From: Paraneptunicella aestuarii
Lineage (GTDB): Bacteria > Pseudomonadota > Gammaproteobacteria > Enterobacterales > Alteromonadaceae
Assembly (NCBI RefSeq): GCF_019900845.1
Contig: NZ_CP074570.1
Coordinates: 124,001-188,000 of the forward strand
Direction of reading: 5' to 3'
Length of the DNA stretch: 64,000 nt
Shown piece by piece: positions 46,938 to 54,748 of the stretch. The first letter of the stretch is position 1. Every line of letters starts with the position of its first letter. The translations under genes and the position numbers were made by a program. The notes under the pieces are model-generated. The model worked only from the letters and a program-made list of their open reading frames with translations. It was not told where the DNA came from and ran no database searches.

Positions 46938-48293
46938 CTATTGATGACCATTATAGAGTCTGATCAGCTGTTTTAATACGTCTTTAAAGTCGGATTGTTG
47001 GCCTGCCAGGCCAATATCCTGAATGATTTTTTGTGGCCTAAAAATATTTAGGGACGAGGGGTGAACCCCGATATATTCAACTGATGGTTTAGGCTGCCTG
47101 ATGCCATCTAATGGACTGTTTTCAATTGCTTCGTCGGCAAATTCGAAACTCTCATTGGTGAAATCATCAAGCTTGTCATAGAAATTGATATCCCATTCTA
47201 ACTGTTCGTAGATTTGACGGTAGCTGACATACAAGCAGCTCAAGAGTGTAATGCCTTTCACTGCCAGAGCATTGGGAGCTTCATCCTGATACTTCCAGTT
47301 TCTTAGGTAGCTTGCCATTCTATTGATGGTCATTTTTACCCTGCGAGGGTTAGCGGGTAAGCAAGCGCTTTCCATAACCACATCTTTGATTTCACTCGCT
47401 GTGACGCCAATTTCAACAACATTTTCGTGCTGTTTGAATATCTGATTTAATTCTTTTTCTATCAGGTTTGCGCCCTGTTCTTGCGACATAAGTGGCAAGC
47501 GGTGGGCATCTTGGCAAAGCTTCTCTAAATATTCGACGCCAACAAAATGATGCGAGGCATTATCGCCCAGTTCTTTTTTCACGACTTGTTCAAGTTGCGA
47601 TTGGTCGATCGCCATAACAATGACGCAATTGGGGATGCTGAGATACAGCTTGAGCCCTTCTAATAACTTTAATGCAGCCTCGGGTTGGCAGCGATCCAGG
47701 TCGTCGATAAAGATGATCAGCTTGCGTTTGCCTTCCTTTTTGTCTTTTACTAACGCACTGATAGCTTCCTGTAAGGCCAAGTGGATCATGTCTGTTGGCA
47801 ACATACTCAGTAAGTTATCTTTCTCGTATTTTTCCCCTAGTTTGGGCAGGTTTTTAAAATCCGTTTGCGCGCCTGTTGCCGCTTTTATTACGGAGTCAAA
47901 AATACTGAGTGAACCCAGAAATGCCACATCTACCAGTTTTTTCATACTGCCTTTGAGCTTTTGTAAACGGGTGAACTCTTGCTTGATGGAATGCAACAAG
48001 GCAACGATGGGTTGGGCTTCATTTTGATATCGCCAGGCTTCAAACCAGATTCCAACGAAATGTTCTTTTGTTTGATTGTCTGATATTTCCCCTTTAAACG
48101 GCGGAGGACGATTGGTGAGCTTTTGATAAACCTGTGCCAGTGCGGATGTTTTACCACTGCCCCAATAGCCAGTAATCGCGATGGTTTTTGGTGGCTCTGA
48201 CTGTTTTATTTCTTCGGCAATTTGACTGACAAAGTGACGATAGAAATCGTCAGTCTCCATGTATGGAATGTCATTGAGTGTTTTATGAGACAT
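46938..48293 (-). CDS. KAP-family P-loop NTPase
   Basis: 451-aa KAP NTPase. Walker A GYWGSGKTS (42-50), the KAP hallmark WFEAWRYQNE (83-92), Walker B LIIFIDDLDRC (192-202) and an AID-x-S sensor segment (VMAIDQSQLEQ) are intact; NPRRVKMTINR near residue 325 is the KAP arginine region. The membrane insertion of many KAP proteins is at most weakly present (about 119-140). ATG 48293 with AGGAA 9 bases upstream is chosen over TTG 48368. It sits between a small membrane protein and the NACHT-LRR gene. Confidence 0.9.
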   Translation of the reverse strand: MSHKTLNDIPYMETDDFYRHFVSQIAEEIKQSEPPKTIAITGYWGSGKTSALAQVYQKLTNRPPPFKGEISDNQTKEHFVGIWFEAWRYQNEAQPIVALLHSIKQEFTRLQKLKGSMKKLVDVAFLGSLSIFDSVIKAATGAQTDFKNLPKLGEKYEKDNLLSMLPTDMIHLALQEAISALVKDKKEGKRKLIIFIDDLDRCQPEAALKLLEGLKLYLSIPNCVIVMAIDQSQLEQVVKKELGDNASHHFVGVEYLEKLCQDAHRLPLMSQEQGANLIEKELNQIFKQHENVVEIGVTASEIKDVVMESACLPANPRRVKMTINRMASYLRNWKYQDEAPNALAVKGITLLSCLYVSYRQIYEQLEWDINFYDKLDDFTNESFEFADEAIENSPLDGIRQPKPSVEYIGVHPSSLNIFRPQKIIQDIGLAGQQSDFKDVLKQLIRLYNGHQ

Positions 48294-48370
48294 AGAAGAA
48301 CTTCCTTGATGATGCCTTAGGGTATATAGCTTGCCATGAAAGCTAACCAGCGATGGGGGTAAAGTCAATG

Positions 48371-48404
48371 TTTCAGGCTAATTTATGTCTCCTTGTGCCT
48401 GAAA
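48371..48404 (-). terminator. intercistronic hairpin between the membrane protein and KAP genes
   Basis: Perfect 8-bp arms TTTCAGGC and GCCTGAAA with an 18-nt loop, placed between the stop at 48426 and the KAP start at 48293. No T-run follows, so partial attenuation or processing rather than strong termination is likely. Confidence 0.45.
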
Positions 48405-48425
48405 GTTAATCCATTTTCTGTGGCT

Positions 48426-48932
48426 CTACTTATCTAACTGCGCAGGCTTGTCGAACGCGGCATATAGCTGTCGACCATCTCTTGCTTTAAGGACTTGTAC
48501 CTGTGGGTTAGAGCCCAGTATTTGTTGTACTTTGTCTTTGGGGATTTTGACGTCTTTTGCGATGCCATCGAGGGTTCTGTATTTAAATCGTGGATTTTTC
48601 AATGCCACGTTTAATACCTTGTCGATTTCTAATTCGGTGGGTTCTTTTTGTGTGAATTTTTCTTTGTCTGGCGTGGTTTTTCCCATCGTTTTCATTTGCT
48701 CTTCCAGTGCATCTAGCCTTTCTTTTATTGGGTCGAGATCTTGATCCAGATTATCTGCCAGATCGCTTAATTCAATAGATCTATCACCCCAGGTTATTTT
48801 CAGGTTGGAACGGTCTACCAGATTTCGGATCTGTCTTCTGGTTACGTAGATTAGAGTGCTTACCAGAATAAAGAGAAGGAAAGGCCAATCTAGCAGCTTG
48901 AGTACAATTTGCAGGGCTTCGGATTGTTCCAT
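48426..48932 (-). CDS. membrane-anchored coiled-coil / winged-helix-like protein
   Basis: 168-aa protein not assigned to a named family. One membrane segment at about 14-31 (DWPFLLFILVSTLIYVT), a basic stop-transfer, an acidic heptad region (about 53-83, LADNLDQDLDPIKERLDALEEQ, cut) likely coiled coil, a charged linker, and a C-terminal 65 residues with a winged-helix look (EIDKVLNVALKNPRFKYRT, then LDGIAKDVKIPKDKVQQIL, then a beta wing VQVLKARDGRQLYAAF). First gene of the KAP-NACHT unit, behind a sigma-70-like promoter. It could tether or sense for the two NTPases. Confidence 0.7.
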   Translation of the reverse strand: MEQSEALQIVLKLLDWPFLLFILVSTLIYVTRRQIRNLVDRSNLKITWGDRSIELSDLADNLDQDLDPIKERLDALEEQMKTMGKTTPDKEKFTQKEPTELEIDKVLNVALKNPRFKYRTLDGIAKDVKIPKDKVQQILGSNPQVQVLKARDGRQLYAAFDKPAQLDK

Positions 48933-48956
48933 TGAATTTCTCTGTTTTTTACACTA

Positions 48957-48984
48957 AAAATAGTTGAGTCATTTCACCCGTCAA
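48957..48984 (-). promoter_or_regulatory. candidate promoter of the KAP-NACHT operon
   Basis: On the minus strand TTGACG (48984-48979), 16-bp spacer, TATTTT (48962-48957). A transcript would start near 48950, some 18 nt before the ATG at 48932. Confidence 0.5.
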
Positions 48985-48991
48985 GGCAGGA

Positions 48992-49010
48992 ATAGCATTG
49001 AATATGCTAT
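48992..49010. promoter_or_regulatory. inverted repeat upstream of the KAP-NACHT promoter
   Basis: Perfect 7-bp arms ATAGCAT-tgaat-ATGCTAT, placed 8 bp upstream of the -35 box on the minus strand and between divergent genes. The position suits an operator of a dimeric regulator. Confidence 0.4.
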
Positions 49011-49123
49011 ACGTTGATATAACTACTCTTGTCATAATTTGCACGATATGAACTTAAGATTGTCATCAACATCATGTAGACTCGTGATTTTTGTACATAC
49101 CTCATACTAGTTGGAGTGGAGCA

Positions 49124-50290
49124 GTGATTAACAGGTTGTTTGGGGTCGAGGGCTCTTTTTCTTTTATGCGCTTTTCCGGTTTAGGTTTTTCATTACTGAG
49201 CTTATTTACGTTTCCTGTATTGGCAGACGAGACTAGTGCTGCCGTGTTTCAAGATGCTCCCATTGAAATGAAAAGCATTTGGGTAAAAAACAGCGAAGGT
49301 AAGGTGGTTGAAGATCCGCAAACTTCTGCCTTGGTGTATTGGCGTGGACGTATTCTGAGTATTGGTGATGGTAGTGCTCGTCATGCCATGCGTTTGCAAC
49401 TATTGCCTATTGATCCTGCTACCGCGCAGATGTCTGATGAAACGATTTCTCTGGTTCAATCTAAAGAAGTGAAAAATGGCTGTTTTAGCGGTTATCTTTC
49501 CTATGGCCCTGATTTGGAAGCGGTTGCGGCAGATCCTGATAATGACAAAGTCTTTATCATCGCAACTGAAGACGCTTATCGTTTTACTCTGAAAGACGAG
49601 TGTTTTAGAAAGTACGGTAATACTGGTTCTACTGTTCACCCTACCTTGTTGTTGCGTGCTGAATTGGTGTCAGACACCAAAGCCATGATTACGCATGTTA
49701 AGGCGGTGCGTTTTCCAAAAGAATACAAGGTGGGTAATTCACCGAATGATGGTATTGAAGGGCTGGTATTTGGCGCTGGACGAACCCTTTATTTGGGGTT
49801 GGAAAAAGATACCAAGGGTAAAGCGCGAGTGTTTGAAGTTAATGTAGATAAAGACTTCTGGAACCGTGATGAAATGGCGGTTGTTGCCGACAGCAAGCTA
49901 TTAATGCCTGAGATCAACGATGGTGGAAACCATCCAATTAATGCTTTGGCTTATTATCCTACCAGCGACAAAGATGGGTTCTTATTCGCTGCTGCCCGGA
50001 ACGATAATCAAATCTGGATTTTAGACACGGCGCGTAAAAAGCCGACGACTGTGGTGAAGATGGAATTTTTGGCTCAGTCGCTGGATGATGCTTGTCCTTC
50101 CTGGGAGAAGATGAATAACTACTCTATTGAAGGTATGACCTTTATTGATAATACCTTGTACATGATTAATGATCCCTGGAAAGTGAACTACCAAAAAAAC
50201 GCTACCTGTAAAGCGATGGAGCCTTACTACAAGGCGATGGCGCCGTTGTTGACTCATGTTGATGTTTTGCCTGAGTGGGTGAGTCGCTAA
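49124..50290 (+). CDS. secreted beta-propeller-like protein
   Basis: About 388 aa. A signal peptide (MRFSGLGFSLLSLFTFPVLA, cleavage before DETSAA) lies 14 residues into the GTG-started frame; GTG 49124 has GGAG upstream, ATG 49166 would begin exactly at the signal peptide. The body repeats strands such as LEAVAADPDNDKVFIIATED, DGIEGLVFGAGRTLYLGLE and IEGMTFIDNTLYMINDP, as in SdiA-regulated or phytase/esterase-like propellers. Two to three Cys pairs (CFSGY, ECFRK, DACPS, ATCKA) suggest periplasmic disulfides. No enzymatic motif is certain. Divergent from the KAP-NACHT operon. Confidence 0.7.
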   Translation: MINRLFGVEGSFSFMRFSGLGFSLLSLFTFPVLADETSAAVFQDAPIEMKSIWVKNSEGKVVEDPQTSALVYWRGRILSIGDGSARHAMRLQLLPIDPATAQMSDETISLVQSKEVKNGCFSGYLSYGPDLEAVAADPDNDKVFIIATEDAYRFTLKDECFRKYGNTGSTVHPTLLLRAELVSDTKAMITHVKAVRFPKEYKVGNSPNDGIEGLVFGAGRTLYLGLEKDTKGKARVFEVNVDKDFWNRDEMAVVADSKLLMPEINDGGNHPINALAYYPTSDKDGFLFAAARNDNQIWILDTARKKPTTVVKMEFLAQSLDDACPSWEKMNNYSIEGMTFIDNTLYMINDPWKVNYQKNATCKAMEPYYKAMAPLLTHVDVLPEWVSR

Positions 50291-50299
50291 GTGGATTGG

Positions 50300-50378
50300 C
50301 GTCATCCTGAACTTGTTTCAGGATCTTGATTTGCCTATGTGGAGTTAAGAAAGATGCTGAAATAAATTCAGCATGACG
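50300..50378. repeat. REP-like palindromic element
   Basis: Two imperfect hairpin units in opposite orientation: 50300-50327 (CGTCATCCTGAACTTG...) and 50351-50378, each with its own stem (CCTGA/TCAGG and GCTGA/TCAGC) and together forming a large inverted pair. The compensatory CC/GG to GC/GC change shows that base pairing is conserved. Resembles the widespread GTCATCCTGAA-type intergenic repeats. Confidence 0.7.
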
Positions 50379-50398
50379 AACTCTATCCAGTGCATAGA

Positions 50399-50444
50399 AA
50401 CCCCTCCCAACTTCCCTTAATAAGGGGAAGGTCGGGATGGGGTT
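50399..50444. repeat. second palindromic intergenic repeat
   Basis: Inverted repeat AACCCCTCCC-aaCTTCCCtTAATAAGGGGAAGGtcGGGATGGGGTT, cut here in parts: arms AACCCC-tCCC and GGGaTGGGGTT around an inner CTTCCC/GGGGAAG stem. It directly follows the REP-like unit and precedes the TonB receptor stop, so it may act as a transcription end for both flanking genes. Confidence 0.6.
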
Positions 50445-50465
50445 CATGATTTTCTTACACTCTAA

Positions 50466-53150
50466 CTAGAAAGTATAAGCGCCACGGATGTAGAACAGTC
50501 TACCTCTAGGGTCGTGGTGTTTAGGGTCGTAGCTAAAGTTTGCTGCGTCGTATAGCGCTGGTGGCTCTTCATCAAACAGGTTGATAAATCCAACTGTAAT
50601 CTCCGCTAAATCATCGCCTAATTCCATGTTGTAACGGTACTGCACGTCAACAGGCATAAAGCTGTCGATTTTGTTCGTCAAACCTGTGGATTCAGGTACT
50701 ACACGCGTGTTGGTGTAGCTGGATACATAGTTCACGCGGGCATAGATACTGTGGCGATCGTTTTGCCATTGCAACGATACATTACCTTTGGTTTCCGGCA
50801 TGGAGCGAGCAAAGTTATTGTGGTTGAATAAGCCGGCTACGTCTGTATTCACGCCATTGAGCGGGATCTCGTATTTCAGGATATGCGCAATGTTGGTAGA
50901 AAGTTCCAACGAGCCACCGGCTAAATCCCACTCGTAGCTGGCTTCAAAATCGATACCGCTGGCGTCGATGGTTTCAGCGTTGAAATAGTTGGTGTACAAG
51001 CCTGCCAATTCACTGGTTGGGTCGTTCGGGTCAAGACGAATAATGTCTGATCCATCCGGGTCTGCGAGTAATTTGCCGTTGGCATCTTCAATGGTGATAA
51101 CGTCTTTGTAATCCACACGCCAGTAATCCAAACGGGTTTGTAATGAATCACCATTCCAGACTACACCCAGGTTGTAGTTGGTGGCTTCTTCCGGTTTTAG
51201 ATCCAGGCTACCGTTTTGTGTTTCGCGAATAAACAACGTGCCCCCACGAGGGATGATTTGACCGTTTTCATCACGTACAAAGTCGCCGTTAGTGTCCAGA
51301 ACGAAGTCTTGCACGCCTTTGGTGTTTACGTTTTGCGCGTAAAACTGTGCCAGTGAAGGTTCACGGAATGATGTGCTGACAGAAGCGCGCACAATCATCT
51401 CGTCGGTCATTTTATAGCGCAGGGCTAATTTGGGGTCGAAGCTGCTGGCTGTATCCAATTCTTCGTAGCGAACGGCGATGTTTACGTCGAAGCCTTCTGC
51501 TACAGGCATCTCAGCTTCGGCAAAAGCCGCGTAGGCTTGGCGCGATTCATCAACCACATTCACGCCGCCCAGAAACAGAAAATCATTAGCGATGGGATTG
51601 CCGTTGGCGTCGTAATGAAGCTCGGAAATATCGTCTGGATCGACTTCATAGGTTTCGCGACGAATTTGAGCGCCTACTGCGAAGCTGGCTGTGCCTGCGC
51701 CCATTTCCATTAAGTCGCCACTGATCACACCATCCCAAACCAATAAGCTGGTAGAGGTTTCAGAGGAGAAAGCGGTTTTTGCCCATTCTTGAACCAACAG
51801 GTTGTCGCTGTCGAGAGGATCAAAGGGATTGTAGAGCAAGTCACCAGATTCTCCACCCATGCCAAGTACGGCCAAATCCAGCTTGGAAGGTGATAGATCT
51901 GGCTGTGTGATTTTGTAGTCGTTACCGCTGTAGGCAATAGAGGTTTGCCACTCTAAATCACCAGCCGTTAAGCCTTTTAATGCAGCTTCAACGCGCCATG
52001 TGTTGTTTTCCCTTGGTGCTGGTAAGGTGGTGCTTGGATCCAGGAATGGGTAAGGGCGGCCTAGCCAAACCACATCTGTGCCAAATGGGTTGTCTGGATG
52101 ATCGGCAGAAACCGTTGGGAAGGTCAGGTTTGGATAGGATGGTACGGTGTAGTTATCCAGTACATCGTAGTCGGTGTACATACCCGTTACTGTCAAATCC
52201 ATATTGTCGAATTCAGAATTAACCGAAACGTAAAACTGCTCGCGCTCTTCTTCGTTCACCACGTTGTAGTGCAAACCGTATTGGTAGCCACAGCGTGAGC
52301 CGTTAGGTTGAGGAAGTATGATCCCGCCAAAAGATTCACAGTTGGGTGCTGCCACGTTTTCACCGGCAGTGTATGAACCTGCATAAGGGCCGTCTGCAAC
52401 GGTGACGGCTTCTGGTATTGAAAAGCTGCTTCCCAGGCTGCTAATCGCACGATTAACCAGTTCGGGACGCTCTCTGGAGTTCAGGTTGCTGCGTCGTAAT
52501 AGGGTTCCAGCTAGTACAACATGAGTGCTGTTGCCAACGTCAAAGCCGCCTAAGACGCTCAGATTTTTGTCTTGCTGGCTGTCGCTGGTGGTGGTTTGCC
52601 ACGAGCCTTCAACGCGAATGCCATCGAAGGACTTGCGGGTCATGAAGTTCACAACGCCCGCCACTGCGTCGGAACCGTAGGTGGCAGCCGCACCTTCTTT
52701 CAGAATATCGACTTGTTGTAAGGCGATGGCGGGAATTGAGCCTGTATCAACAAAGACACTGCCGTCTTGTGCTTTCGCGCCGCTAATGGTTTGGCGTTTG
52801 CCGTTAATAAGAACTAATGTGGATGAAAGCCCTAATCCACGTAAGTTCACGTTCGATGTACCCTGACTATAAAAACTGGTGAACGTGTCCGGTCGGTTCT
52901 CAGCACCGCTACTCACGGAGATTTGACTCACGATTTCGGAAACGTCATATGCGCCCAGATTTTTGATTTCGCTAGCATCGAAGATGGAGACTGGATTTGC
53001 TTCCGAGGTTTCAGAACCTTTTACGTAGCTTCCTGTTACTCGAATTTGTTCGACTCTATCTTCTTCTGCGGATTGCCCCAAAGCGGCAGGTGCAACGGCA
53101 ATCGCCGTAGTGCCCAATGCCACAGCGACCGCATGACGAATTGATTTCAT
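50466..53150 (-). CDS. TonB-dependent outer-membrane receptor
   Basis: 894-aa receptor. Signal peptide (MKSIRHAVAVALGTTAIAVAPAALG), a TonB box-like start (EDRVEQIRVTGSYVKG), plug domain with NPVSIFDASEIKNLGAYDVSEIV and the YGSDAVAGVVNFMT signature, and a C-terminal barrel ending in F (LFYIRGAYTF). Such receptors import bulky ligands; the substrate (sugar, peptide or siderophore) is not given by the sequence. No TonB/ExbBD or sigma-factor gene is near. The flanking secreted genes may act on the same substrate. Confidence 0.92.
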   Translation of the reverse strand: MKSIRHAVAVALGTTAIAVAPAALGQSAEEDRVEQIRVTGSYVKGSETSEANPVSIFDASEIKNLGAYDVSEIVSQISVSSGAENRPDTFTSFYSQGTSNVNLRGLGLSSTLVLINGKRQTISGAKAQDGSVFVDTGSIPAIALQQVDILKEGAAATYGSDAVAGVVNFMTRKSFDGIRVEGSWQTTTSDSQQDKNLSVLGGFDVGNSTHVVLAGTLLRRSNLNSRERPELVNRAISSLGSSFSIPEAVTVADGPYAGSYTAGENVAAPNCESFGGIILPQPNGSRCGYQYGLHYNVVNEEEREQFYVSVNSEFDNMDLTVTGMYTDYDVLDNYTVPSYPNLTFPTVSADHPDNPFGTDVVWLGRPYPFLDPSTTLPAPRENNTWRVEAALKGLTAGDLEWQTSIAYSGNDYKITQPDLSPSKLDLAVLGMGGESGDLLYNPFDPLDSDNLLVQEWAKTAFSSETSTSLLVWDGVISGDLMEMGAGTASFAVGAQIRRETYEVDPDDISELHYDANGNPIANDFLFLGGVNVVDESRQAYAAFAEAEMPVAEGFDVNIAVRYEELDTASSFDPKLALRYKMTDEMIVRASVSTSFREPSLAQFYAQNVNTKGVQDFVLDTNGDFVRDENGQIIPRGGTLFIRETQNGSLDLKPEEATNYNLGVVWNGDSLQTRLDYWRVDYKDVITIEDANGKLLADPDGSDIIRLDPNDPTSELAGLYTNYFNAETIDASGIDFEASYEWDLAGGSLELSTNIAHILKYEIPLNGVNTDVAGLFNHNNFARSMPETKGNVSLQWQNDRHSIYARVNYVSSYTNTRVVPESTGLTNKIDSFMPVDVQYRYNMELGDDLAEITVGFINLFDEEPPALYDAANFSYDPKHHDPRGRLFYIRGAYTF

Positions 53151-53455
53151 TGTTTTACCTATTCTTGTTAAGCCATATATAAGTGAAATTGTTGGTAGAT
53201 ATGCCGTAAATATTTACCGGTGACGTTTATATATAACTGGGCGTGGCTCGGGAATAGTACTTTAGTGCTGCTAATGTATAGCGTAAGTAAATACTTATCT
53301 TACACGTTTAATCCTGTTGTGTAGGTTTTATAGGGGATGCGAGCCTTTTCCTATGTGCTTCTGATGAATGTGAAGGGATTTTGCTTCTTTTTCATTTTTA
53401 AGTCGCCATTTTTAGGTAACAATGAAGGTATGTTCTGGAAGATATCAACAAAATT
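53151..53455. other. divergent region TonB receptor / serine hydrolase
   Basis: 305 bp with one notable element: a perfect 12-bp palindrome GTAAATATTTAC at 53206-53217 about 60 bp upstream of the receptor ATG, a candidate operator. No Fur-box consensus was recognised. No gene seen. Confidence 0.45.
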
Positions 53456-54616
53456 ATGCTGTATATGCGCCGAATCTTTGTATTTTTAAGCTTTTCTCTT
53501 TTACTTGCTGCATCGACAAGTTTTGCCGAAGAGTATTTTCCGAGTCGATTCGAATGGCAGACGATATCACCTGCTCAAGCAGGGTTTAATCCTGAAAAAC
53601 TGGAACAAGCCAAGCAGTTGTCTATTTCAAAGACGGTTGTAGAACCGCAAGATTTGAATCAGGTATTGCTCGATAACTATACTCCCAAAGAGCCGAATTA
53701 CCGTGTGTTGGGGCCTACTGTACCAAGGAAAACGCCAGCCGGTATGGTACTAAAGAATGGTAAGGTGCTGACTTCCTGGGGTGATACCCAACGTGTTGAT
53801 ATGACTTTTAGTGTGGTGAAGAGCTATTTGTCCACGTTGGTGGCGATTGCGTTGCGCGATGGGCTTATTAAGGATGTTCATGACCCTGTGGTTAATTATG
53901 TACGGGATGGCAAGTTCGACAGCGGGAAAAACCGTGCCATTACCTGGCATCACCTAATGCAACAAACTTCAGATTGGCAGGGGACTTTGTGGGATACGCC
54001 TGATTGGGCTGACCGCCCGGTAGGGAAGTCATTAGAAGAATGGCAAAACAGAGAACTTTACCCAGCGGGAACCCACTTTAAATACAATGATGTTAGAGTA
54101 AACTTGCTGGCTTACGCGCTCTTGCAAGTCTTCCGTGAACCCTTACCACAAGTGTTACGCCGAGAAGTGATGGATAAGATAGGTGCGTCTAACACTTGGC
54201 GCTGGCATGGCTACCATAATTCCTGGATTGAATTAGATGGTCAGAAGATGCAGTCGGTTTCAGGTGGTGGTCACTTTGGCGGTGGCATGTTTATTAGTGC
54301 CGAAGATCAAGCGCGTTTTGGTTTGTTATTTTTGCGACATGGTAAGGTGGGAGATAAGCAGGTGATACCTGCTGACTGGGTTGAGAAAATCACAGTGCCT
54401 ACCGAGGTTCGTCCTGATTATGGTTACATGTGGTGGTTGAACACTAACAAACGAATTAGCAAGGCTCCAAAAACGGCTTACTTTGCAACTGGGTTCGGTG
54501 GCAACTATATTTATGTCGATGATACAAACGACTTAGTCATTGTGTTGCGCTGGATACCTGAAATGGCGGATGTGATAAATGCATTCCTGGATGCTCAGGT
54601 TGTTGCGTTAAAATGA
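53456..54616 (+). CDS. exported class C beta-lactamase-like serine hydrolase
   Basis: 386 aa with signal peptide (MRRIFVFLSFSLLLAASTSFA) and the serine beta-lactamase-like fold. The SxxK motif is SVVK (FSVVKSYL), the second motif is Y-N-D (KYNDVRVN) and the third HFGGG (GGGHFGGGMF). These are the EstB/DD-peptidase-like hydrolase patterns and do not imply antibiotic resistance. Substrate unknown. ATG 53456, or 53465 three codons on, which puts the signal peptide first. Divergent from the TonB receptor gene. Confidence 0.85.
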   Translation: MLYMRRIFVFLSFSLLLAASTSFAEEYFPSRFEWQTISPAQAGFNPEKLEQAKQLSISKTVVEPQDLNQVLLDNYTPKEPNYRVLGPTVPRKTPAGMVLKNGKVLTSWGDTQRVDMTFSVVKSYLSTLVAIALRDGLIKDVHDPVVNYVRDGKFDSGKNRAITWHHLMQQTSDWQGTLWDTPDWADRPVGKSLEEWQNRELYPAGTHFKYNDVRVNLLAYALLQVFREPLPQVLRREVMDKIGASNTWRWHGYHNSWIELDGQKMQSVSGGGHFGGGMFISAEDQARFGLLFLRHGKVGDKQVIPADWVEKITVPTEVRPDYGYMWWLNTNKRISKAPKTAYFATGFGGNYIYVDDTNDLVIVLRWIPEMADVINAFLDAQVVALK

Positions 54617-54650
54617 AATAAATCCATATGATTTTGTATCGGTGGGCACT

Positions 54651-54656
54651 ATAATA
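54651..54656 (+). promoter_or_regulatory. -10 box (TATAAT) upstream of speA
   Basis: Perfect -10 hexamer; the -35 position (about 54628) reads TATGAT, weak. A start near 54663 would place the inverted repeat at 54672-54689 in the 5' leader. Confidence 0.45.
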
Positions 54657-54671
54657 GCGCCCTTTTTTATG

Positions 54672-54689
54672 TGTGCATACTTATGCACA
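54672..54689. promoter_or_regulatory. ARG-box-like inverted repeat upstream of speA
   Basis: 18-bp inverted repeat TGTGCATA-CT-TATGCACA with perfect 8-bp arms. Against the ArgR box pattern (TGNAT-N4-ATNCA) the core fits: TGCAT-ACTT-ATGCA. A site for the arginine repressor in front of arginine decarboxylase is biologically reasonable. Confidence 0.5.
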
Positions 54690-54748
54690 TTTTACTCTGA
54701 TTATATGCGTCCTGATTGTATTGTTGGTTGGGGGTGGAGAATAAGCTT

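Noticed and set aside
53456-54616. Serine hydrolase as a resistance beta-lactamase
   Set aside because: SxxK, YND and HFGGG are shared by esterases and peptidases of the fold; nothing specific to AmpC was seen.
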